Of a DNA stretch of 20,521 nt, positions 13,704 through 20,521 are shown in pieces. The translations under genes and the position numbers were made by a program. The stretch lies in the IMG/VR virus record IMGVR_UViG_3300021170_000082, positions 1 through 20,521 of that record; one strand, written 5' to 3'. The stretch is from a virus. The first letter of the stretch is position 1. Each line of letters begins with the position of its first letter. The notes below the pieces were generated by a model, which ran no database searches, had not been told where the DNA came from, and saw only the letters and a list, made by a program, of their open reading frames with translations.

Positions 13704-15895
13704 CCCGTCACCCCTGAGCCGATGTTGTCGAGAACCCGCGTCAGCGTCGTCGATGTTCCTGAGCCAGCGAACAGAGCTGCCGTTCCCGCGTTGGTGCCGC
13801 ATCCGAACACAAGCGATCCGTTCGCGGCTCCCGGAGCTGTCGCCGTGATGGTCGCGCCCTTGTTCGTGGTGTTCTGCTTCATCACCACCGAACCTGCTCC
13901 GGCATCGGTCGGCGAAGAAGTCGCATTGAATGAGCCTGATCCCCAGAAACGCGCCGTCTCTGCTACGCCGGTCGTGCTCGGCGCGACGAGAAGCACCTTC
14001 ATATTTGTCGCGTTATTCGTGTTGCTCCAAGTGCCCGAAGCCACGACAAGCAGAAATGCCTTTCCTCCCACATATGCGTTCGTGCTGGCCCCAGCGAATC
14101 CATCCCAACGAAGGCCACCGATCGTATCGCCGTCAACCAGACCTGTGGGGCTGGCGTTCGTTCCGTTCGCACGGCGGAAAAGGTTCTGCCCATTTTGCGC
14201 GAAGGCATCCACGTTGAAGCCGCCCACCGTCGCATCCAGCAAGGACAGATGAGCACCCGTGGTCGGGTTCGCTGGCGGCACTGCCGCATTGAGGTTCGCG
14301 TTGATGATGCTGTCGTTCGTCGTCAGATTCGGCAGGCCGACCGTGAGCGTCTTGTCGACCATCAGAGGCTGCGCACCAAGATGCAGCGGCGTAAATGCCG
14401 TGGTTCCGGCGTTGTAGGCGCGGATCGTCCCCGCCTGCGGCGAGGCTCCGTTATCCATGAAAATCTCGATGCCCTGGCCGGACGATGGCTGCTGCGCGTT
14501 TCCTCGCACCCGCAAGAAGCCGGAGCTTTCGATCATCGCGAGGTTGCCGACAGTCTCGCCGGAATAGTTGTGCATCCCCGCGAAAATCTGCCCGCACGCG
14601 GAAAACGCTCCGAAACCAGGATCGCCGATAATGCCTGTGAAGGCATTGCAAGGATTGCTGCTGCCGTCCGTGTCCGACGTGTAGACACCCTTCGGACCGA
14701 CAAAGAGAGTGCTATGCGCGTTAGTCCCGGCGGACACCGCGCCTAGAGCTATTCGTGCGCTTGCTGACCCCGCAGACCCGCCCATATAGTTGACGGTCAT
14801 CGCCCCGAATGTGCTGTCATATCCGGTGTTGGGACCGGATTGACCGGACACCTGCCAAGTGCAAAGTTCATCGCCCAAGGTCGGTGTTCGGCCAGGGACA
14901 TTGCGACCACACTTGTAGAGCGGCCCGATATCGAGAAGATCGGTGCTCGTCTTGGTGATCGTGAGAGTGCCGGGCGTCAGGATCGAGATCGAGTTGCCCG
15001 ACGCGGCCCACGGGAAATCGAAAAACACCGAATTCGTGCTGCTACCCGCGCTGGGTCGATATCCGATACCGTCGCTGCCGAGAAACGCCGCCATCGCGGA
15101 GATCAGGCCGGGACCGCCCGTGCAGTTGGTCGATCCGCCGTTGATGCAGGCCGCGAACGCAGTGGCGATCGTCGTCGTGGTGTCGCCGCCCTGCACCGTG
15201 TAGACGACATCGTGGTTGACGCCGCCAATCACAAACCTGAACGTCGGCGTGTTTCCGCCGGTGATCGAGCCCGTGATTGAATACTGATAGATTTGCGAGG
15301 CGTCCGCACTCGCGGCGTTGATGAAATCAACCGCCAGATCAAAGTTGCAGTCGCTCCACGCCAGAACGTGACCGTGATTCGCGCAGCCGCCGTCCTGATG
15401 GATTTGCGGCGACCACGGAGGTGATGGAGCGCCGGTCCAGACTTGATAATTCACACCGTCTGAAATGATCTGAGCCCCGACCCCTGTCGTCAGCGCGTAA
15501 GACGACGCCCCATTAATCGTCGACGTGGTCGGCGTGATGGTGACCGTTCCGGCGCCCAGATTCTTGACGTAGACGTTGAACGTCGCGAATGACCCGGTCG
15601 CCTGCGGAAGGGATGCAGCAATTGCGCCGACATTGTTGAAGGTGACCAGATTTCCGTAATCTCCGACGACGAACGTGTAGGTCGTTCCGGTCTGCGCATT
15701 TACCCTAGTGCCCTGCTGCCAGGACGCAATCAGGTCATTCGTAGTTGATCGGAGAATTGACGGCGTAATCAGGCCCGTAGTGTTGTCGGGATAGTTGGTC
15801 GAGACCTCGGTGTTGAGCTGCGACTTGGTCTGCTGCGCAGCCGATCCCGAAATCAGGGATGCCAGAAAGCCGAGCGCTATGAGTATTCGTTTCAT
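13697..15895 (-). CDS. Large tail fibre protein with signal peptide, 732 aa
   Basis: ATG at 15895 lies four bases after the stop of the membrane protein. Residues 1-20 look like a signal peptide (MKRILIALGFLASLISGSAA, then QQ). After it comes SQLNTEVSTNYPDNTTG and TPSILRSTTNDLIASW, a motif pair found at the start of many phage appendage proteins. Residues 65-155 are a beta module (TYTFVVGDYGNLVTFNNVG, ASLPQATGSFATFNVYVKN, GAGTVTITPT). The remainder is long, glycine/serine/threonine-rich and beta-rich, ending in a possible disulphide-forming GC. It is probably a trimeric fibre; no endosialidase or lyase motif is visible. Confidence 0.7.
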   Translation of the reverse strand: MKRILIALGFLASLISGSAAQQTKSQLNTEVSTNYPDNTTGLITPSILRSTTNDLIASWQQGTRVNAQTGTTYTFVVGDYGNLVTFNNVGAIAASLPQATGSFATFNVYVKNLGAGTVTITPTTSTINGASSYALTTGVGAQIISDGVNYQVWTGAPSPPWSPQIHQDGGCANHGHVLAWSDCNFDLAVDFINAASADASQIYQYSITGSITGGNTPTFRFVIGGVNHDVVYTVQGGDTTTTIATAFAACINGGSTNCTGGPGLISAMAAFLGSDGIGYRPSAGSSTNSVFFDFPWAASGNSISILTPGTLTITKTSTDLLDIGPLYKCGRNVPGRTPTLGDELCTWQVSGQSGPNTGYDSTFGAMTVNYMGGSAGSASARIALGAVSAGTNAHSTLFVGPKGVYTSDTDGSSNPCNAFTGIIGDPGFGAFSACGQIFAGMHNYSGETVGNLAMIESSGFLRVRGNAQQPSSGQGIEIFMDNGASPQAGTIRAYNAGTTAFTPLHLGAQPLMVDKTLTVGLPNLTTNDSIINANLNAAVPPANPTTGAHLSLLDATVGGFNVDAFAQNGQNLFRRANGTNASPTGLVDGDTIGGLRWDGFAGASTNAYVGGKAFLLVVASGTWSNTNNATNMKVLLVAPSTTGVAETARFWGSGSFNATSSPTDAGAGSVVMKQNTTNKGATITATAPGAANGSLVFGCGTNAGTAALFAGSGTSTTLTRVLDNIGSGVTGC

Positions 15896-15899
15896 CGCG

Positions 15900-16097
15900 T
15901 CATATCCCGACGTAAGGGATCAGATTGAAGATTCGAGAGACAAGAACGACGAGCGCAACAACGCACAGGACGAGCGGCGCCATCTCGATCACGTATCGGA
16001 TTCCCTGATGAGAGGCGTGAACGCGACGCAGCGTGTAAATCATCTGAAGAACTTGGCAGGCCGTCATCAGGATGATGATCTTTTCCATGGGATGCAT
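15900..16097 (-). CDS. Small membrane protein with two predicted spans, 65 aa
   Basis: I place the start at ATG 16097, after GGTGGTG; GTG codons at 16103 and 16106 are possible alternatives that overlap the adaptor gene. Two hydrophobic stretches are visible: KIIILMTACQVLQMIYTL and MAPLVLCVVALVVLVSRIFNLI, joined by a basic, histidine-containing loop (RRVHASHQGIRY). Size and topology would fit a class II holin, but no endolysin gene is near, so the lysis assignment is weak. It is cotranscribed with the adaptor before it and the fibre after it. Confidence 0.6.
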   Translation of the reverse strand: MHPMEKIIILMTACQVLQMIYTLRRVHASHQGIRYVIEMAPLVLCVVALVVLVSRIFNLIPYVGI

Positions 16098-16099
16098 GG

Positions 16100-16843
16100 T
16101 CACCACCCGATCATTTTTGTGTTGCGGACGTTGGCGATGTTGGGCTTGAACAGACGGCGGTCGAGCTCGACGGTCTTAACCGCCGTCTCCGGGTCGTCCT
16201 TCATCTTGAGGTACGCGCGCAGAATCGATGCCGCGCTGCCGGCCTTGTCCTTGTCGGGATCGGAATCGCCCAAGAACTCTTGCCAGCGGTCGTCGTTGCT
16301 GATCTTCATCAGCTCTCCGGCAAGCCGCGTGTAGAGATAGTTCGAGTTCGGAAACCACGGCGTCGTGGACGTGTCCGTGATGTCCGGCATTTGCGGGTTG
16401 TAACGGATGGTCGCCGGATAGGCCCCCGATGCAGGCGGCCACACGTAGAGTCCGGGCTGCTGGCCCGCGACTTGCGTCACGTCCACGTAGGCGAGATAGG
16501 GATACGACTGCAGGCCCGGCTGCTGAACGAACGTGTCGAATTCTTCCTGCGTGACGCCGATCAGTTTGTACGGCACCTGGACGATGAAATAGAACGAGCC
16601 GTTCCGGTGCAGCCGCAGAAAATCGGCCGGCATCAGGTTTGGGCCGGACCCGGCCGCATACCCGTTGCCGTTCGCGCTGGTCGAGAAATTGAACGTGAAG
16701 GTCTTGCGGATTACGTTGAAATCGTAGTCCTGCGCGAGTTCCTGAAGGATCGCGTTCAGGAACTGCAATGCCTGGGCTGTGAAGCCTGGGCACTTCGCCA
16801 TCTGGCAAGACAGCGTGATAATCTGTGCTGCGGTGAGTGCCAC
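16100..16843 (-). CDS. Head-tail adaptor/tail accessory candidate, 247 aa
   Basis: The start is GTG at 16843, five bases after the preceding gene ends. The first 50 residues are helical (TAAQIITLSCQMAKCPGF, ALQFLNAILQELAQDYDFNVIRKTF), as in P22 gp4-like adaptor proteins that join the portal to the tail. A strand-rich middle with PADFLRLHRNGSFYFIV and VTQEEFDTFVQQPGLQSYP follows, and YVDVTQVAGQQPGLYVWPPA, which is a pattern repeated in short-tailed phage adaptors. It ends in a helix (SAASILRAYLKMKDDPETAVKTVELDRRLF). Its position between the capsid block and tail genes fits that role. Confidence 0.55.
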   Translation of the reverse strand: MALTAAQIITLSCQMAKCPGFTAQALQFLNAILQELAQDYDFNVIRKTFTFNFSTSANGNGYAAGSGPNLMPADFLRLHRNGSFYFIVQVPYKLIGVTQEEFDTFVQQPGLQSYPYLAYVDVTQVAGQQPGLYVWPPASGAYPATIRYNPQMPDITDTSTTPWFPNSNYLYTRLAGELMKISNDDRWQEFLGDSDPDKDKAGSAASILRAYLKMKDDPETAVKTVELDRRLFKPNIANVRNTKMIGW

Positions 16844-16847
16844 ACCC

Positions 16848-17270
16848 TCACGCCCCGATCATGGCCTCGTATTCGGCGATGTCCTTGCGCACCTTGTCGA
16901 TGCGCTTCTTGCATTCCTCGGCGTGCGCGTAGGCCTGCTGCTGATCCTGCTGCTGCTTCTGCGACAGCTTGATCTCGCCGCGCCGGCCTCCGTTCGTCCA
17001 TTCGCGCTTGATGTTCTCATCGACCTGGGCGAGCCGCGCCGCATGGTCGGAAGCGATCTTCTGCTCCTGTTCGAGCTGCAGCTTGAGCTGCTGGATGGCG
17101 CCGAAAGCAAACTGCCGCTCCGACGCGACCCTGATCTTGTCGAGCACGTCGTTGAGCAACTTCGGCGGATCGTCGCGGCCGACGAAGGACTGCATCACCA
17201 GCGCTTTCTTGCCGGGAAGCTCGACCGTGTAGGAAATGCCGATCGACGGGACTTTCTCGATCTCGTCCAT
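16848..17270 (-). CDS. Coiled-coil protein of the head-gene block, 140 aa
   Basis: ATG at 17270 has AGGG with a six-base spacer and follows the previous stop by one base. The N-terminal 55 residues look like a small mixed domain (SIGISYTVELPGKKALVMQSFVGRD). Residues 60-135 are a glutamine/glutamate/lysine-rich coiled coil (LKLQLEQEQKIASDHAARL and QKQQQDQQQAYAHAEECKKR). No family is recognised. It could help in head completion; this is inferred only from its place between capsid and adaptor. Confidence 0.55.
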   Translation of the reverse strand: MDEIEKVPSIGISYTVELPGKKALVMQSFVGRDDPPKLLNDVLDKIRVASERQFAFGAIQQLKLQLEQEQKIASDHAARLAQVDENIKREWTNGGRRGEIKLSQKQQQDQQQAYAHAEECKKRIDKVRKDIAEYEAMIGA

Positions 17271-17271
17271 G

Positions 17272-17727
17272 TCATGCCCTCAGGAGGCTGCTGCTGGTGG
17301 TCACGGCCGCGCCGTTCTCGCCGACCGGGATGACCCGAGCGCCGCGGGACTTGCGGTAGAAGTTCTCGGATTTGCCGTCGATGATCGACTGATGTCCCCA
17401 CGTCCGTTGCATCTGCTCGCGCAACACCGCAGCGCGGCTCGTCGGAACCGTGTAGGTCATGCCCTGGAGATAGGCGACGTTGTCGATCAGCAGCCGATCC
17501 GCATACGGCGCGAGGTCGATCGTTACGCTCTCCTGCGCCTCGGCGAGGCCCTGCTTCTGGCGGGCTTCCTTGCGCAGCTTCTCCTTGAGGGACTTGCGCG
17601 CGGCTTCCCTGCGTTCCTCATCGACTTCCGCCTGCACTTCGGCGGAAAGCTCCTGAACTTCGGTCTCGGTCAGAAGCTCGGCATCGAGCGGCGGCTGATC
17701 TGATGCAAAAAGAGACTTCTTTGCCAT
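17272..17727 (-). CDS. Unidentified head-block protein, 151 aa
   Basis: ATG at 17727 has GAGGA at six bases. Residues 20-65 are a charged helix or coiled coil (AEVQAEVDEERREAARKSL then KEKLRKEARQKQG). The C-terminal half looks compact, with SVTIDLAPYADRLLIDNVAYL followed by GMTYTVPTSRAAVLREQMQRTW (about residues 68-110), then a GKSENFYRKSRGARVIP basic segment. The mid block with a DNVAYLQGMTY phrase looks like conserved phage sequence but I cannot name the family. It lies second after the capsid gene. Confidence 0.55.
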   Translation of the reverse strand: MAKKSLFASDQPPLDAELLTETEVQELSAEVQAEVDEERREAARKSLKEKLRKEARQKQGLAEAQESVTIDLAPYADRLLIDNVAYLQGMTYTVPTSRAAVLREQMQRTWGHQSIIDGKSENFYRKSRGARVIPVGENGAAVTTSSSLLRA

Positions 17728-17736
17728 GTTGCGTCC

Positions 17737-18033
17737 TCAGGGTGAGTGCGACCAGCCAGAGCCGGCAATCGAATTCTTCGACACCAGGATGGGCCACCCG
17801 TTCGGGTCCACGCCCACATAGTCGCCGGGCAGCACCCGCAGAACGCCCCTGTTGGGGACGTAGAGCAGGCCGTTCTGCGCGAAGGCGCCCGGAAAGATCG
17901 GATGGTTGACGTTCAGATCGTTGAGGATCGCAATCCCGATGGACGCCACGTCGGCCGGAGCCGTCGAGGCGGTCCACGGATTGAGCGACGTCAACGTGGT
18001 CGTCGCCGCAGTGCCGAGCGTTCCCGTCGCCAT
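17737..18033 (-). CDS. Small protein following the capsid gene, 98 aa
   Basis: ATG at 18033 follows the capsid stop by 12 bases. The N-terminus is threonine/alanine-rich (TGTLGTAATTTLTSLNPW), the middle has VASIGIAILNDLNVNHPIFPGAF, and the end LLYVPNRGVLRVLPGDYVGVDPNGWPILVSKNS looks like a compact beta barrel. This closing pattern (R-x-LPGD-x-VGVD...G-P-I-V) is common in small proteins placed just after phage capsid genes. A head decoration or stabilising role is possible but unproven. Confidence 0.6.
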   Translation of the reverse strand: MATGTLGTAATTTLTSLNPWTASTAPADVASIGIAILNDLNVNHPIFPGAFAQNGLLYVPNRGVLRVLPGDYVGVDPNGWPILVSKNSIAGSGWSHSP

Positions 18034-18045
18034 CGTGTACCCCGA

Positions 18046-19407
18046 TCAGCCGAAGGTCGCCGAGAAGGCCGAGACGGACTCGATGCGCATGAAGAACTGG
18101 TTGTTCTCGATCAGGGTGCCGTACATGGTCTTCCACCCGACCACGCGAAGCTGGTTCAGCGGGTCGGACTTGTCGGCCTCCTTGAGGTACGTGAACTTCA
18201 CGTCGTCGAGCATGACCTGACCGTAGGCGCCGCGGGCGATGACGAAGGTCGGATAGACCGTGACACCCGTTGCGGGCGCCGCCGGTGGCTGCTGCGCAGC
18301 GCCGGTGCCGGTGATGATGACGGTCGATCCGGCCGCGAGCTGCACCGCCTGACCCGCGAGCGGACCAACGGTCGGGCCTGATGCGGTCAGGCCGAGGTTC
18401 GAGCTCGCCATCGTTGCGGACGTCGAGATGTAGACGTTGTAGGTGAATCCGGTGGTCGACGGCAGTTTGACCGAGATCGATCCGTTCGGGCCGGTGACCG
18501 ACTGCGACGCCGAAATCTGGTAGATTTGGCTCTCGAACTGGTTCTGCGTGTCGGAGCCGGTGACCTCGATGTAGTAGGTCCCGGTCGCGAGATTGCCCGC
18601 CGCGCCCGGCGTGTAGGTCAGGCCCGCCGAGTTGTTCGCGATGCCGGTCCAGAACGGCACCATGTTCGATTCGCAGAACCGGATGCCGTTGAACTCGCCG
18701 GCCTCGAAATTGTAGAGGCGGTTGATGTCCGAGTAGGACCACGCGGTCTGCACCTGGGAATTCTGGCGCAGGTCGGCGGCGACGAATGGGTGGATGATCG
18801 AGGTGTAGTGCGGCATCTGCCGCGGATTCTTCGACGCCTTCGCCCCGCCCGCGTCGGCTTCGAGCTTGGTGTCGGTCATCTCGTCGCCCATGAAGCGAGG
18901 GGCGCCGAGGTTGAACATCATCGAGTAGGAGCGCTGGACCTCGAACGGGCTGAGCACGTCGCCGGCAACGAGCGAAGCACGCGCGCCGCGCGAATTGACG
19001 TAGTTGATCTGCGTGCCGGAGTTGAGCGTGTTGAAGGTGTTGCGCTCCAGCGTTTCCGCGACCTGCAGGCCGACCAGTTCGGTCGCCTTCTGAAACAGCG
19101 GATGGTAGATCGTCATCTCGGCGACGTCGGTGATCGTCACCTTGTCGCCCCACTGCTGCGCGACGGCCGAGACCTGCTGGATCGTCATCGTCTCGCCGAT
19201 CGGAGGAACGCCTTCGGAGAGCGGCGAGAGCGGCAGCGGGATGCGCAGATAGCGGGTGGCCGTGTAGGTGGTCCCTCGACCTTTCGGGAGGGTCAGCGGA
19301 TCGCCGAACTGGTAGGCGACCAATTGCTTGCGGGTGAGGGGAAGGGTTTTCTCGGCGATGTAGGCAACGATATCGCTCGAAAATTGCGAAGCCTGATTGA
19401 CAGCCAT
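18046..19407 (-). CDS. Major capsid protein, N4-gp56 family, 453 aa
   Basis: Residues 20-125 match the N4-gp56 pattern: KTLPLTRKQLVAYQFGDPL, then RYLRIPLPLSPLSEGVPP, QQWGDKVTITDVAEMTIYHP and LVGLQVAETLERNTFNTL. The C-terminus also fits (VYPTFVIARGAYGQVML, DPLNQLRVVGWKTMYG, NNQFFMRIESVSAF, about 384-448). Between them, about residues 255-378 are a beta-rich, threonine/serine/glycine-rich insert (GTYYIEVTGSD, FTYNVYISTSATM, STVIITGTGAA) that looks like an Ig-like domain facing outward. ATG at 19407 has GAGGG at five bases, about 40 bases after the scaffold gene. The protein forms the icosahedral shell. Confidence 0.85.
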   Translation of the reverse strand: MAVNQASQFSSDIVAYIAEKTLPLTRKQLVAYQFGDPLTLPKGRGTTYTATRYLRIPLPLSPLSEGVPPIGETMTIQQVSAVAQQWGDKVTITDVAEMTIYHPLFQKATELVGLQVAETLERNTFNTLNSGTQINYVNSRGARASLVAGDVLSPFEVQRSYSMMFNLGAPRFMGDEMTDTKLEADAGGAKASKNPRQMPHYTSIIHPFVAADLRQNSQVQTAWSYSDINRLYNFEAGEFNGIRFCESNMVPFWTGIANNSAGLTYTPGAAGNLATGTYYIEVTGSDTQNQFESQIYQISASQSVTGPNGSISVKLPSTTGFTYNVYISTSATMASSNLGLTASGPTVGPLAGQAVQLAAGSTVIITGTGAAQQPPAAPATGVTVYPTFVIARGAYGQVMLDDVKFTYLKEADKSDPLNQLRVVGWKTMYGTLIENNQFFMRIESVSAFSATFG

Positions 19408-19448
19408 TCTAGCCCTCGTGCGTCAACGCGGGGGCCGGTGGGCCGCCG

Positions 19449-20186
19449 CTAGATAATCACGTCCTTCAACCGACTCTCGGCGGTGTCTCCCGCCTTGCCG
19501 CGATTGGAGGGGGCATCCCCCCTGCCGCTCCCCGGCGCTACCCGCTGCGATTCGACCCGCCGACTGGCCTGCCGCCTCGCTGGTCCCGACTTGCCCGCCC
19601 CCTCAAGAGCGCGTTCGCCGAGAAGAACCTTCAGGATGATCTCGCGCTCGACCGGCTGGCCCTTGCGCAACTGCTCCTGAAACCTGTCCTCCACCTCGCC
19701 TTTGAACTTCGCGTAGACCGGGTTGATCGTTGCCTTCGCGTCGTATGCGGTCTTGTCCATCAAGGCCGCGGTGGTCATCTGATCCTGGTGACGCTGCTGC
19801 GCGAATTCGCGCCGCATCTGCGCCATGTCGTCTGCGTTTCTCTCCTCGGGGGTCATCAGCGCGCGACGCGCTTCGTGGACTTCCCTCGAATCTCGATCCT
19901 GCCGCTGCCATGCAGCGCGCTTTGCTTCCTCTGCCTCTCGCCGTGCGGCTGCCGCTTCCTCGCGCGCCGCCTTGGCTTCGTTCGCCAGACGCTGGATTCG
20001 GCTCTCGGCCCGCCCCGGCTTTGCAGCCGGTTCGGCGTCTACTTCCGGTTGCCCATCGTCTTCTTGGTCGTCAGCGTGTTCGGCGGATACTTCGCTGTCG
20101 TCGTCCCGCTCTGGGGCGTCCGACCCGGCGGCGTCTTCACTTTCGGTCCCTGTGACGACTTCCTCGTCATCGCCTTCACCCGCCAT
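19449..20186 (-). CDS. Scaffold-like capsid assembly protein, 245 aa
   Basis: ATG at 20186 has AGGAG six bases upstream. The first 55 residues are strongly acidic (GDDEEVVTGTESEDAAGSD and similar). Residues 60-135 are a coiled coil (ESRIQRLANEAKAAREEAAA then RREAEEAKRAAWQ). The last 50 are basic and probably flexible (ARRQASRRVESQRVAPGSGRG), ending SRLKDVII. This acidic head, central coiled coil and basic end, placed directly before the capsid gene, is the usual layout of phage scaffolds, whose basic end binds the capsid. It is transiently inside the procapsid. Confidence 0.75.
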   Translation of the reverse strand: MAGEGDDEEVVTGTESEDAAGSDAPERDDDSEVSAEHADDQEDDGQPEVDAEPAAKPGRAESRIQRLANEAKAAREEAAAARREAEEAKRAAWQRQDRDSREVHEARRALMTPEERNADDMAQMRREFAQQRHQDQMTTAALMDKTAYDAKATINPVYAKFKGEVEDRFQEQLRKGQPVEREIILKVLLGERALEGAGKSGPARRQASRRVESQRVAPGSGRGDAPSNRGKAGDTAESRLKDVII

Positions 20187-20269
20187 TTTCCGCTCCTGTG
20201 ACTTACGGCCACCAGTCGAAATCCCCTTACGGGGGCAAGTCGTTTCAGCGACTTACGGTCGCCAGTCGA
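20187..20269 (-). promoter_or_regulatory. Structured leader of the late operon: three tandem stem-loops
   Basis: In the - strand transcript three stem-loops follow each other: GCGAC-CGTAA-GTCGC (20262-20248), CCCC-CGTAA-GGGG (20235-20223) and GTGGC-CGTAA-GTCAC (20212-20198). All have the same CGTAA loop, while the stems differ but stay paired (C-G against T-A, A-T against G-T). The last stem ends directly beside the AGGAG ribosome site of the scaffold gene. The predicted transcription start lies at the first repeat, so the leader is little more than these hairpins. A binding site for a regulatory protein is inferred. Confidence 0.6.
20200..20268. repeat. Three tandem copies of a 19-base repeat
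   Basis: On the - strand CGACTGGCGACCGTAAGTC (20268-20250), CGACTTGCCCCCGTAAGGG (20242-20224) and CGACTGGTGGCCGTAAGTC (20218-20200) are spaced 26 and 24 bases apart. The outer two differ at two positions; the middle copy differs more but keeps CGACT, CCGTAAG. As DNA each could also be an operator, but the CGACT...AGTCG dyad is complete only in the first copy. Confidence 0.7.
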
Positions 20270-20275
20270 TGTTTC

Positions 20276-20304
20276 AGATTAACTGTTAGGGATAAGTCCG
20301 TCAA
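20276..20304 (-). promoter_or_regulatory. Sigma-70-like promoter candidate for the late operon
   Basis: On the - strand TTGACG (20304-20299) matches the -35 box at five of six positions. It is followed after exactly 17 bases by TAATCT (20281-20276), a weaker -10 box with three matches. Transcription would begin near 20269, right where the three-hairpin leader begins. No other such pair is obvious in this gap. Confidence 0.5.
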
Positions 20305-20379
20305 GACACGGCAAATTCTCAGCATCCCCTGCAGATCGAGGGCGGTGCCGGTGGATAAGGCTGGAGCGGCTCGACTTGG

Positions 20380-20520
20380 CTATCGGGGGAAGTGAAAGCT
20401 GGCGCCTCCACCCATCAAGGATGTCAGCACGTAAATCAGGATCAGGATGGCGAAGATCGCCCACACCGCATAATCGACGTTGGGGTCCATCGAAGGGAAA
20501 AACCGCCGGATGACGCGGAG
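20380..20520 (-). CDS. Small membrane protein, partial at the right edge
   Basis: An open frame enters from the window edge and ends with TAG at 20382-20380. It reads LRVIRRFFPSMDPNVDYAVW, then a hydrophobic run (AIFAILILIYVLTSLM) and a short end GGGASFHFPR. An internal ATG at 20490 would give a 36-residue protein, but no ribosome site precedes it, so the frame probably continues outside. It has one membrane span. Lying just before the scaffold gene, it would be the gene after the portal in many phages. The function is unknown. The 75 bases between its stop and the promoter box at 20304 show no clear terminator. Confidence 0.5.
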   Translation of the reverse strand, partial: LRVIRRFFPSMDPNVDYAVWAIFAILILIYVLTSLMGGGASFHFPR

Positions 20521-20521
20521 C

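Noticed and set aside
15904-15920. Hairpin ATCCC-GACGTAA-GGGAT with a CGTAA-like loop on the + strand
   Set aside because: On the transcribed strand the loop is TTACGTC, so it is not a fourth copy of the leader hairpins; it also lies within the end of a coding gene.
17618-19153. A 511-residue frame inside the capsid gene
   Set aside because: It overlaps the well-supported capsid protein in another frame and has the arginine/histidine-rich composition of a high-GC shadow.
20279-20464. A 61-residue - strand frame over the promoter gap
   Set aside because: It runs across the membrane protein in another frame and across the promoter; no ribosome site or motif.
1-20521. CRISPR array, transfer RNA, insertion sequence or diversity-generating retroelement
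   Set aside because: I looked for regular spaced repeats, cloverleaf-like segments, transposase or reverse transcriptase motifs and saw none; no search tool was used, so weak or divergent cases could be missed.

Overview
The window looks like an internal part of the genome of a tailed phage or prophage, probably with a short (podovirus-type) tail. Three things point to this. There is a major capsid protein of the N4-gp56 type preceded by a scaffold. There is a run of glycine/glutamine-rich ejection-type proteins. No tape-measure, tail-tube or sheath gene is visible. The DNA is visibly GC-rich, and the small early genes (HTPGPW family, DUF551, ABA-sandwich-like) are of kinds common in phages of Alphaproteobacteria. 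A Rhizobiales-like host is a guess from gene style, not a demonstrated assignment. Terminase, portal, replication, lysis and integration genes are not in the window.

Layout. Positions 1-3383 (+ strand) hold a tightly packed run of about 15 small early-type genes: an HTPGPW protein, very basic peptides, a winged-helix-like protein, two cysteine-rich zinc-binding candidates, a 37-residue membrane peptide, an XRE-type repressor-like protein and a DUF551 protein. Positions 3406-20521 (- strand) hold a long, largely overlapping late operon. Read in its own direction it runs: end of a small membrane protein, promoter and structured leader, scaffold, capsid, three small head-region genes, head-tail adaptor candidate, two-helix membrane protein, large fibre, small exported coiled-coil protein, beta-propeller-like stabilisation/hub protein, collar-domain fibre, a second promoter and leader, a second fibre, two small genes, three ejection-type proteins, and finally an ATP-grasp enzyme of the PurD lineage. 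The early and late arms converge at 3384-3405 with only 22 bases between them and no clear terminator.

How the parts may work together. The scaffold and capsid build the procapsid. The small genes after the capsid, the adaptor and the propeller protein would complete the neck and tail. The two large fibres and the collar protein would recognise the host, and the three ejection-type proteins would enter the cell with the DNA. Stop/start overlaps (TGATG or ATGA) join many late genes and suggest translational coupling.

The least expected features are four. (1) The leader before the scaffold has three tandem stem-loops that share a CGTAA loop but have different, still base-paired stems. (2) Four late-operon genes, three of them fibre-like, begin with what look like Sec signal peptides. 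(3) A PurD-lineage ATP-grasp enzyme lacks the substrate-binding motif of PurD. (4) The capsid protein has an inserted beta-rich, Ig-like region of about 120 residues.
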